From NCBI GenBank assembly GCA_051660685.1, contig JBOFQB010000051.1, positions 18,077 through 82,076 on the forward strand: a stretch of DNA of 64,000 bases, read 5' to 3'. Position numbers and translations under genes: made by a program. The notes under the pieces are model-generated. The model searched no databases and was not told the origin of the DNA. It was given only the letters and a program-made list of their open reading frames with translations. Position 1 is the first letter of the stretch. Each line of letters begins with the position of its first letter. Shown in pieces: positions 1 to 6,769 of this stretch. The stretch is from JAVBSX01 sp051660685 (lineage in GTDB: Bacteria > Planctomycetota > Planctomycetia > Pirellulales > Thermoguttaceae).

Positions 1-1332
1 CAACTTTACGTCGTTGACGCTTTTGCCGGTTGGGACCCCAAAAACCGCCTCAAAATTCGCGTCGTTTGCGCCCGCGCTTATCATGCCCTGTTCATGCAGA
101 ATATGCTTGTTCTGCCGACAAAAGAGGAATTGGCTGATTTTGGTGAACCGGATTACGTCATTTTCAACGCCGGTCAACAATACGCCGATCCAAGTTGGGA
201 AGGGGTCGGTTCAAAAACCTGTGTCTCCCTCCATTTTGAACGGGGTGAATTCGTCATTCTCGGAACCCAATATGCGGGCGAAATGAAAAAAGGGGTCTTC
301 ACCATTATGAATTACCTTATGCCGAAAAAAGGTTATGTCTCTATGCACTGTTCCGCCAATGAAGGACCAGATGGAGATGTCTCTCTGTTTTTTGGTCTTT
401 CGGGAACCGGCAAAACAACACTTTCGACGGAACCTCATCGAAAATTGATTGGCGATGATGAACATTTCTGGACGGAAGAGGGGATTTTCAACATTGAAGG
501 AGGTTGTTATGCCAAATGTATCAACCTGTCCCCCGAAAGTGAGCCGGAAATTTACAACGCAATTCGTTTTGGAACCGTTCTCGAAAATGTGACGTTTGAT
601 GAACAGACCCGGGAAGTCAATTACGAGGATAAGTCGATTACCGAAAACACCCGGTCCTCGTATCCTATGAAGTTCATTCCGAACGCTAAAATTCCTTCAT
701 TTGGCTCACATCCCAAAAACATTATTTTCCTCTCTTGCGACGCATTTGGGGTTCTTCCCCCAGTTTCTCTGTTGACGCCCGAACAGGCGATGTACCATTT
801 CATTAGCGGTTACACGGCAAAAGTTGCGGGGACAGAAATGGGGGTTACAGACCCTGAAGCGACCTTCTCCGCCTGTTTCGGTGCTGCCTTTTTGGTTTGG
901 CATCCTGCCAAATACGCTGAAATTTTAGCCCGGGACATGAAGAAATATGGTTCGCGTGCTTGGTTGGTCAATACCGGTTGGAGCGGGGGACAGTATGGGG
1001 TTGGAAAACGTCTTTCGATCAAACACACAAGGGCGATTGTTGACGGAATTCATTGTGGAGATTTGTTGAAAAGCAAGATGATAACTGACCCGATTTTTGG
1101 TTTGCAGATTCCGACGGAATGTCCGGGCGTTCCGAAAGAGGTACTCATTCCGAGTGAATTCTGGGCCAATAAGGAGGAGTATCAACGACTTGCAATGAGA
1201 TTGGCCGGTCTGTTCAAACTGAACTTTTCACGTTTTGAAGATGTTGCAAGTGAAGCGATCATCAAAGCGGGACCGATTCAGTTTGAGGACCTTTCACAAG
1301 CGGGGATCAAACTGGATGCACTTGGGGGGTAA
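1..1332 (+). CDS. pckA: Phosphoenolpyruvate carboxykinase (ATP), 5'-truncated by window edge
   Basis: Catalyses the reversible reaction oxaloacetate + ATP to phosphoenolpyruvate + CO2 + ADP in the cytoplasm, linking C4 acids to gluconeogenesis or to fermentative PEP carboxylation. The reading frame is open from base 1 (VVDAFAGWDPKNR, a family-typical stretch), so the first in-frame ATG at 94 is internal. About 443 residues are present, against roughly 540 in E. coli PckA, so about 100 N-terminal residues lie outside the window. Visible motifs are the P-loop GLSGTGKTTLS (bases ~392-424), the following IGDDEH segment and EGGCYAK (~496). Together these identify the ATP-dependent rather than the GTP-dependent family. 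The stop is TAA. An imperfect hairpin (GAGGGGGAAAC/GTTTCCCCTC, 1354-1383) follows. A malate dehydrogenase gene lies elsewhere in the window and could work in the same pathway. Confidence 0.97.
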   Translation, partial: QLYVVDAFAGWDPKNRLKIRVVCARAYHALFMQNMLVLPTKEELADFGEPDYVIFNAGQQYADPSWEGVGSKTCVSLHFERGEFVILGTQYAGEMKKGVFTIMNYLMPKKGYVSMHCSANEGPDGDVSLFFGLSGTGKTTLSTEPHRKLIGDDEHFWTEEGIFNIEGGCYAKCINLSPESEPEIYNAIRFGTVLENVTFDEQTREVNYEDKSITENTRSSYPMKFIPNAKIPSFGSHPKNIIFLSCDAFGVLPPVSLLTPEQAMYHFISGYTAKVAGTEMGVTDPEATFSACFGAAFLVWHPAKYAEILARDMKKYGSRAWLVNTGWSGGQYGVGKRLSIKHTRAIVDGIHCGDLLKSKMITDPIFGLQIPTECPGVPKEVLIPSEFWANKEEYQRLAMRLAGLFKLNFSRFEDVASEAIIKAGPIQFEDLSQAGIKLDALGG

Positions 1333-1353
1333 ATGACAGAAAGGTGAGACAGT

Positions 1354-1425
1354 GAGGGGGAAACGGGACAGTTGTTTCCCCTCATCCCTATCCCCCGTTC
1401 CCTATTCCCTATCCTACCTTTTACC
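1354..1425 (+). repeat. Hairpin plus pyrimidine-rich CCCTATTCCC tract
   Basis: An imperfect inverted repeat (1354-1364 with 1374-1383) lacks a T-run. It is followed by a C/T-rich tract of CCCTAT/CCCTATTCC-like units that leads up to the next start codon. The same kind of tract precedes several other genes in the window (before 42864 on the minus strand, 47472, 58675, and 63400 on the minus strand). Confidence 0.6.
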
Positions 1426-1436
1426 ATCTTTTTTCA

Positions 1437-2708
1437 ATGACATCACGCGAACGGGTTCTCAGTACACTCAGGTTTCAACCGACAGATCGGGGCGTCGTTG
1501 ATTTTGGCGGACACCGTTCAAGCGGAATTGCGGCAATTGCGTATGCCCAGTTGAAAAAATATCTCGGCATTTCAAGCGGGAGTATTTACGTTTATGACAT
1601 GGTGCAGCAATTGGCGATTGTTGAACCGGAGATACTCGATCTTTTCGGGGCGGATGTGGTTGAACTGGGTCGCGGTTTTGGGCAATTGGCGGGAGATTGG
1701 CAAGATTGGGTTCTCCCCGACGGAACACCGTGTAAAATTCCGGCGTATTTGAATGTTGAACAAAAGGGGGCGGATTGGTATCTCAAGGGACCTGACGGAA
1801 CGGCACTTGGGGTTCAGCGCAAAGGTTGTCTTTACTTTGAACAATGTTATTATCCTCTTGAAAACCGCAGTATTCGTGATGTGGAGTTGAAAGCGGAACT
1901 TTCCGCTGCTCTTGGAAACAATATGTGGGGGGGAACCCCGACGCCGGGGAGTCATTTTCCGCTTGATGAAGTGGGATTGGCGAAGTTGCGGGAAGGGGCT
2001 GCGCGACTGCGGGGATCGACGGATCGGGCAATCATTGCACTTTTTGGGGGAAATCTTTTTGAACTTCCACAATGGACTTTCCGTATGGATTCGTATTTGA
2101 TGCAACTGGGAATGGAACCAGATGCAATTCAGTCCCTTTCAGAGTCACTTTGCGAACTGCATTTGCAACGGTTGGAACGTTGGTTGCCCGCAATTAAGGA
2201 TTATGTGGATGTCATTCTTTTTGGCGATGATTTGGGGGGACAACGGGGACCTCTTCTTTCTCCGACGATGTATCGACGTTTTTTCAAGCCGTATCATGCC
2301 CGGATGTGGAACCGGGTTAAGGAAATAGCCCCACATCTTTTGACGAACCTGCATTGTTGTGGAGGTGTCGAACCGTTACTTGAAGACATGATTGAAGCCG
2401 GTCTGGATTCGATCAACCCGGTTCAGATAACCTGTTCTCAAATGGATGCGGGACATTTGCGGAAACAGTTTGGCGGTCGGCTCGGATTTTGGGGAGGTGG
2501 TTGTGACACGCGCTCGGTTTTACCGAAAGGAACGCCGGAAGAGGTCCGCTCGCATGTTTTAGGGCAATTACGCGAATTTGTCCCGCGAAATGCGGACGGA
2601 ACGTTTCCTGGGGGATTTATTTTTCAGCAGGTCCACAACATTATGGCGGATGTTCCGCCCGAGAACATTGTTGCAATGTTTCGCGCAGTCAACGAGTTCT
2701 GTTCTTAG
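1437..2708 (+). CDS. Uroporphyrinogen decarboxylase (UroD)-like family protein, probable methyltransferase
   Basis: A 423-residue member of the UroD/MtaA/CmuA superfamily, a TIM barrel that includes haem-pathway decarboxylases and corrinoid-dependent methyltransferases. The N-terminus (MTSRERVLSTLRFQPTDRG) and the C-terminal HCCGGVEPLLEDMIEAG, LGFWGGGCDTRSVLPKGTPEEV and HNIMADVPPENIVAMF segments are typical of the environmental UroD-like subgroup. True HemE proteins are about 350 residues and carry a different N-terminal signature, so haem synthesis is unlikely. The histidine and cysteine near HCCG could bind zinc, as in methylcobamide:CoM methyltransferases; this is inference. A second, shorter homologue lies at 35406-36431 on the other strand. 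The start ATG has no clear Shine-Dalgarno and sits after a pyrimidine tract. The substrate is unknown. Confidence 0.85.
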   Translation: MTSRERVLSTLRFQPTDRGVVDFGGHRSSGIAAIAYAQLKKYLGISSGSIYVYDMVQQLAIVEPEILDLFGADVVELGRGFGQLAGDWQDWVLPDGTPCKIPAYLNVEQKGADWYLKGPDGTALGVQRKGCLYFEQCYYPLENRSIRDVELKAELSAALGNNMWGGTPTPGSHFPLDEVGLAKLREGAARLRGSTDRAIIALFGGNLFELPQWTFRMDSYLMQLGMEPDAIQSLSESLCELHLQRLERWLPAIKDYVDVILFGDDLGGQRGPLLSPTMYRRFFKPYHARMWNRVKEIAPHLLTNLHCCGGVEPLLEDMIEAGLDSINPVQITCSQMDAGHLRKQFGGRLGFWGGGCDTRSVLPKGTPEEVRSHVLGQLREFVPRNADGTFPGGFIFQQVHNIMADVPPENIVAMFRAVNEFCS

Positions 2709-2805
2709 GGACGTTTTTCGGATTTACCTTGACCCCAATGCAAGTAAAACCTATAGTTCCCCGTTATCATGCGACAATTGAGGTCATTCGCAAAGTGAGA
2801 TACTT

Positions 2806-3117
2806 ATGAAAATACTGCAAACCGTCCTGAAAGCCGCAATTCCAGGGATTCCGGTCATTGTGGTCCTTTTCCCGTTTTTCGCTTTGTTGAATGAGGAACA
2901 TCGTTTTGTGACTTTTCAGCAGATGATTTCCTTACTGCTTGGAAATTGGTTTCTGTGGTGTATAATTGTCGTTGAAGCGTTTGTTATCTGGCACATGAAA
3001 ACTATTGTTGATCTGAATATTGTGTCCAGCAACAAGGAAATTAAGCGGCTTGAATCTGAAATAAGGTCCCTGAAGCGTGAACTGAAAGCAACTCGTCAAA
3101 AAGGTGAAGGTGAGTAA
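2806..3117 (+). CDS. Small membrane protein with C-terminal coiled coil
   Basis: A 103-residue protein not recognised as a named family. It shows two hydrophobic segments (about residues 10-29 and 42-64) followed by a charged helical stretch (KEIKRLESEIRSLKRELKA, about 77-95) with heptad-like leucines, suggesting a short cytoplasmic coiled coil. Its TAA stop overlaps the ATG of the next gene (TAATG), so the two are probably translationally coupled and may form one membrane complex. The function is unknown. Confidence 0.7.
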   Translation: MKILQTVLKAAIPGIPVIVVLFPFFALLNEEHRFVTFQQMISLLLGNWFLWCIIVVEAFVIWHMKTIVDLNIVSSNKEIKRLESEIRSLKRELKATRQKGEGE

Positions 3118-3644
3118 TGAACCCGACAATGTGGATTCCTTTTCTTTTCCTTGTTATTCTGGCCGTTTCAGGTTTGGTCTGGACGTATGCTGTTTTTTTT
3201 AAGCCGTACTATCTTTTAGCTCTTTCGCGTCAGGTCAAAAGAATGTCTTCAGTATTATGGTGGTATGCCTATCAATGTACTGATGAAGTGGTTGCTGAAC
3301 GACTTTTCGCCATTTCCGAGGAAATCGACCAATACGGGGATTATATTCTTGAACAGAGGTTTAGTCCTAACGAATGGGAATGGTGTTTGCAAAGGATAAC
3401 AGCATTAGATGCAATGAATGTGAACAAACCGCTTTGCCGGACGCAAGATGAAATAATGACCGATTTGGGGCAAGCGGCTGTTATTTACTTCATGCTGTCC
3501 TCCTTTGCAATCCGTCATCCTTTTGCGAACGCTTTTATGATTGCCAATGTTCGTGTCTACCGTTTTTTCAGACACTATCTGAAAGCAATCAAGGAGACGA
3601 TTTCCGCCGATTATTCAGTGACGCACAATGTGAAGCATGTTTGA
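3117..3644 (+). CDS. Hypothetical membrane-anchored protein coupled to the preceding gene
   Basis: A 175-residue protein with one N-terminal membrane segment (about residues 4-27), then a mostly soluble, acidic and aromatic-rich domain (WWYAYQCTDEVVAERLFAISEEIDQYGDY...). It is not recognised as a known family. The start codon shares bases with the stop of the upstream small membrane protein, which implies joint expression. The C-terminal part contains a second moderately hydrophobic stretch (AAVIYFMLSSFAIRHPFANAF, ~120-140) that may be a helix of a soluble bundle or a second membrane segment. Confidence 0.7.
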   Translation: MNPTMWIPFLFLVILAVSGLVWTYAVFFKPYYLLALSRQVKRMSSVLWWYAYQCTDEVVAERLFAISEEIDQYGDYILEQRFSPNEWEWCLQRITALDAMNVNKPLCRTQDEIMTDLGQAAVIYFMLSSFAIRHPFANAFMIANVRVYRFFRHYLKAIKETISADYSVTHNVKHV

Positions 3645-3701
3645 GGATTGATTCCAAGCAAACACGCTCGAATACTTTTTGAGAATAACACATCTTCCGT
3701 T

Positions 3702-3805
3702 TAGAGCATTTCAAAGATTGCTGTACATCTCACACTCCAGATTGTCCTTGAATTTCAGACGTCAAAAAAGCGTGAAAGGTGTATACTAATTATTGAAATG
3801 CTCTA
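3702..3805 (+). mobile_element. MITE-like element, copy 1, perfect 13-bp terminal inverted repeats
   Basis: A 104-bp non-coding unit bounded by TAGAGCATTTCAA (3702-3714) and its exact reverse complement (3793-3805). The outermost bases read TA at both ends, as expected for a Tc1/mariner-IS630 type TA target duplication. A diverged copy in the same orientation lies at about 5320-5416. Copy 1 sits just downstream of the stop of the ADP-ribosylglycohydrolase gene and copy 2 lies upstream of its start. No transposase is visible in the window. Confidence 0.75.
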
Positions 3806-3823
3806 TTCTCATCTTGAGCTTTC

Positions 3824-5107
3824 CTAATCTTGGGCCGTTATCTTTTTCTGTTCCTCGCTCGAATACCGGCTTTCCTCAACAGGTCCCGGTTCCCAGCTTT
3901 TCATCACCGGACCCAATTGCAACGTTTTTTGCGGAATCATAAACACCTTTTCACCTTGTGTGTTGACTTCAACGGAACCACCTTCTTTCAAAACGGCTTC
4001 TTGAGCAATTTTTTCGCAAACGTCAACCAGTTGCGGAAAACGATAAGCCGTATGAGAAAAGATTTGTGATTCGTCCAGCTTTTCCGTGAATCGTTTGGGA
4101 AGTGCCGAAAAACCAAGCGTTGTAAAAAGAACCCCGGCTGCATTGGACGGATTACAGTCGGAATCCTGCCCACATCGTGCCGAAATCACAATCGTCTGAT
4201 CCAAATCCCCCTTGCCGTAAAGAAGTCCTATTAAAATGTACGCCCCGTTAATCTTCGCGTCGATGTTAAAATCACCCTGATCGCACGAAAGACGCCGATA
4301 ATCAAGGTTTTTCTGGTATTTTTCGTTGACCTTCTCCCAAGTCGTTTCCCAAGAATCCGGTTCCTGCGCAAACCAGTTCAAAACGTCCCGGACCATTTCG
4401 GCATATTGACAATCACGGGGAATGGTTTTCAGCCCGGCTTCAACGATTTTCACGACATCTTTTTCAAAAAAGGCTTCACTGTACATACCCCCGACGAACA
4501 TTCCGGCGTAAAGACCATCTCCGTAATTCATAAGCCGACCGAATTGATTGCCAAGTTGGACAACAACTTGGGGCATCCCGGGCGCAACCAGACCGGAAAA
4601 GTCCGCTTCAATCTGGTAATCAATATCATCCGCATGTTTGTTAAATGCCGGATGAGACGAATCAGGAGGGGCGATCCCCCGACGAAGATTTGTTCGCCCC
4701 TCTTTATTGGCATGCCAAAGTTCATAACCACTATTGGCAAAGTCAATCCCGGCTTGTTTCGAGGAGACCCCGAGTCCATATTCCTCAAGGGTTCTCAAAA
4801 AGGTCATTTCGACATAAAGATCATCCTGATTAAAGGCGTCGTTAATCATCTCGGGTTTCCAAACCGGCATTTCGTGAGTCGGAATGATACGGTTACAAAA
4901 CCGGAATTCAGTAGGGGCTCCCCAGGAAACGCCGGCGATTTGGCCGATCCAACCGGCTTTGACTTTATCCCGATATTCGTTGACCGAGAGATGTCGGACT
5001 GTTTTTTCTTCCGTTTTTTCTTCTGCCCAACATTGGGGTATCCCGAACAGCATTGTGGTCAAAACGGCCAAACCAAAGAGGAACGAGGTGAAAACAGATT
5101 GTTTCAT
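3824..5107 (-). CDS. Exported ADP-ribosylglycohydrolase family protein
   Basis: A 427-residue protein with an N-terminal Sec signal peptide (basic KQ, hydrophobic TSFLFGLAVLTTMLFG, cleavage near CWA-EE). The mature protein belongs to the ADP-ribosylglycohydrolase (DraG-like) family of all-alpha, dinuclear-metal hydrolases. AGVSWGAPTEF, the acidic NQDDLYVEMTFL motif and the C-terminal CGQDSDCNPSNAAG motif match the metal-binding signatures of the family. Planctomycetes carry many exported paralogues whose substrate is not established, so removal of ADP-ribose from a protein is only one option; a secreted glycoside or nucleoside hydrolase role is equally plausible. The gene stands alone between two copies of a MITE-like repeat. 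The long antisense frame inside it is a shadow. Confidence 0.88.
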   Translation of the reverse strand: MKQSVFTSFLFGLAVLTTMLFGIPQCWAEEKTEEKTVRHLSVNEYRDKVKAGWIGQIAGVSWGAPTEFRFCNRIIPTHEMPVWKPEMINDAFNQDDLYVEMTFLRTLEEYGLGVSSKQAGIDFANSGYELWHANKEGRTNLRRGIAPPDSSHPAFNKHADDIDYQIEADFSGLVAPGMPQVVVQLGNQFGRLMNYGDGLYAGMFVGGMYSEAFFEKDVVKIVEAGLKTIPRDCQYAEMVRDVLNWFAQEPDSWETTWEKVNEKYQKNLDYRRLSCDQGDFNIDAKINGAYILIGLLYGKGDLDQTIVISARCGQDSDCNPSNAAGVLFTTLGFSALPKRFTEKLDESQIFSHTAYRFPQLVDVCEKIAQEAVLKEGGSVEVNTQGEKVFMIPQKTLQLGPVMKSWEPGPVEESRYSSEEQKKITAQD

Positions 5108-5550
5108 AGGATCATCCTTTCAAGAGAACAAGGGCTATATTGAGGTTCAGGACTGTTTGGGAGTAGAACATTCAGTTGTCGCATTTGCAATGTCACATTC
5201 TTTTCTTTTGTTGTCTCTTCAGCAGTTCCATTGTAGCTCGGGGTGAAACGCAGCGTAACCCCGGGTCGACCGATTTCTCCACTAAAACAAGCTCAGTAAG
5301 AACGAACTGTATCTCGTTTTGAGCATTTCAAAAAAGACTGTACATATCACAAATCCAGATTGTCCTTGAATTTCAGCTGTCAAAAAGGCGTGAAACGTGT
5401 ATGCAACTTATTGAACCAGACAAATCGGGGCGGAAAGAAACCGCACACTGTTCAAGGGTTGTGGTTTTTACCAAAAACATTACACTGTCACAGTGTCCAG
5501 CCTATTGTTTAGATTTATTGATTACCTTACTGCCCAACAGGGAGCCATTT
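5108..5550. other. 443-bp intergenic region with repeats
   Basis: Contains a GC-rich inverted motif around 5238-5275 (CGGGGTGAA...AACCCCGGGTCGAC, similar to one near 21531-21568) and the second MITE-like copy. No gene was found. The frame open from 5401 starts inside the repeat and is not credible upstream of 5551. Confidence 0.55.
5320..5416 (+). mobile_element. MITE-like element, copy 2 (diverged)
   Basis: Aligns end to end with the 3702-3805 element: GAGCATTTCA start, central CCAGATTGTCCTTGAATTTC block, GTCAAAAA.GCGTGAAA.GTGTAT block and TTATTGAA end. There are scattered substitutions, and the right inverted repeat is decayed to TTGAACC. It has the same orientation as copy 1. It overlaps the apparent but spurious ATG at 5401. 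Confidence 0.65.
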
Positions 5551-6354
5551 TTGCGTCTATTTCTCATTGGTGATATTGTGGGTCGCCCCGGTCGGCAAAT
5601 TGTCGGTCAGACTCTCGCCGAAATCAAACGGCGGTATACGCTCGATTTTGTCGTTGCAAACGCCGAAAACAGCGCAAGTGGTTCGGGCATCACGCCTGAA
5701 ATTTATTGGGAACTGATCGATTACGGCATTGACTGTATCACGCTTGGCGATCATGCGTTCAAACGGAAGGAAATTTTTTCGCTGCTTGACCGGGAAAATC
5801 GGATTGTCCGGCCCGGCAATGCTCCCCCGGATGCTCCCGGAAAAAAATTCACCATCTTGCCGGATCGCTTAGGTCGCCCCGTTGCCGTCTTCACCCTCCT
5901 CGGTCGTGTCTTTATGAACCCTATCGACTGTCCCTTTCGCGCTGCTGATGTTCTTCTTGAGGAGATGCGGCTGAAAAACCCCGAGTTGAAAGTGATTCTT
6001 CTCGATTTTCATGCTGAAGCGACAAGTGACAAGCAGATTATGGGGCGACATCTGGACGGTCGGGTTTCTGCGGTTCTTGGCACACACACTCATGTTGCGA
6101 CCGCAGATGAGCAAGTATTTCCGGGCAAAACAGCTTTTCAGTGTGATGTTGGCATGACAGGTCCTTTTGAGAGCATTATTGGTCGGGACATCAAGCATGT
6201 TTATGACGCTGTTCGGACAGGGCGACCAACGACGTATGACATTGCGAGAAACGATTTACGTCTTTCGGGGACGATTGTCGAGGTTGACTCCAAGACAGGT
6301 TATGCGACCGGCATTGAACGAATCTGTATTCGAGCGGGAATTGAGGATCGGTGA
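5551..6354 (+). CDS. ymdB: TIGR00282-type metallophosphoesterase (YmdB-like)
   Basis: A 267-residue calcineurin-like phosphoesterase of the YmdB family, whose characterised members hydrolyse 2',3'-cyclic nucleotides in the cytoplasm. The TTG start at 5551 is chosen because homology begins exactly there (MRLFLIGDIVGRPGRQ) and AGGGAG lies about 8 nt upstream; the extra 50 residues encoded from ATG 5401 derive partly from a repeat. Metal-site motifs visible are GDIVGRPGR, NAENSASGSGIT, DFHAEATSDKQ and GTHTHVATAD. The usual GNH motif reads GDH here (LGDHAFKRKE), an Asn-to-Asp change at a metal ligand position. It has no obvious operon partner. Confidence 0.88.
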   Translation: MRLFLIGDIVGRPGRQIVGQTLAEIKRRYTLDFVVANAENSASGSGITPEIYWELIDYGIDCITLGDHAFKRKEIFSLLDRENRIVRPGNAPPDAPGKKFTILPDRLGRPVAVFTLLGRVFMNPIDCPFRAADVLLEEMRLKNPELKVILLDFHAEATSDKQIMGRHLDGRVSAVLGTHTHVATADEQVFPGKTAFQCDVGMTGPFESIIGRDIKHVYDAVRTGRPTTYDIARNDLRLSGTIVEVDSKTGYATGIERICIRAGIEDR

Positions 6355-6769
6355 TAGAACTTGGGAAGAGGGGCACAAATAATAAGAACGCTGTATTGCG
6401 TCCCCTTTTTACGTCAATGCAACCGATTGCCTGTTCAATTCCGGCTTAAAACAACAATGGAATACAGGAGATTTTTGACAATACTCTCAAAACTCTCGAA
6501 TCGTGATCTTTCTGAAAACCTTGACAAAGAGGAACCGGGATGTTAGGGTGAGGTTGCGTGTTTGTCCCTTGTGTCGAGATCGAATTGTGTCGAACTCGCA
6601 ATTGGAAAGGAAACCCCCTCATGTCGCAACACCGTTCGGCCGTCTTACTGCTGTTTGTCTCTCCCTTTGTTCCCGTCGTTTTACAGATGCCGGATTCCAT
6701 TAACGTGGATTCCATTAACGTGGATTCTCCATTAACATGGAAAAATAAGATAAAGGGATATAAGGTAAT
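6355..6769. other. 415-bp intergenic region upstream of the hydrogenase
   Basis: No credible gene; short frames here lack family features. The 3' part (6692-6738) holds a 15-bp direct repeat placed directly before the hydrogenase start, likely within its promoter or leader. Confidence 0.5.
6692..6738 (+). repeat. Tandem 15-bp direct repeat (GGATTCCATTAACGT) upstream of the hydrogenase
   Basis: Two exact copies (6692-6706, 6707-6721) are followed by a third with a 2-nt insertion and one substitution (6722-6738). They end about 30 nt before the ATG at 6770. They could be binding sites for a regulator of the hydrogenase gene, or simple slippage repeats. Confidence 0.65.

Noticed and set aside
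4406..5143. 245-residue plus-strand frame opposite the ADP-ribosylglycohydrolase
   Set aside because: Antisense shadow; the minus-strand gene has a signal peptide and family motifs.
5401..5550. Upstream extension of the YmdB-like gene from ATG 5401
   Set aside because: It begins inside a MITE-like repeat and the extra residues are not family-like; TTG 5551 has a Shine-Dalgarno and matches the family start.
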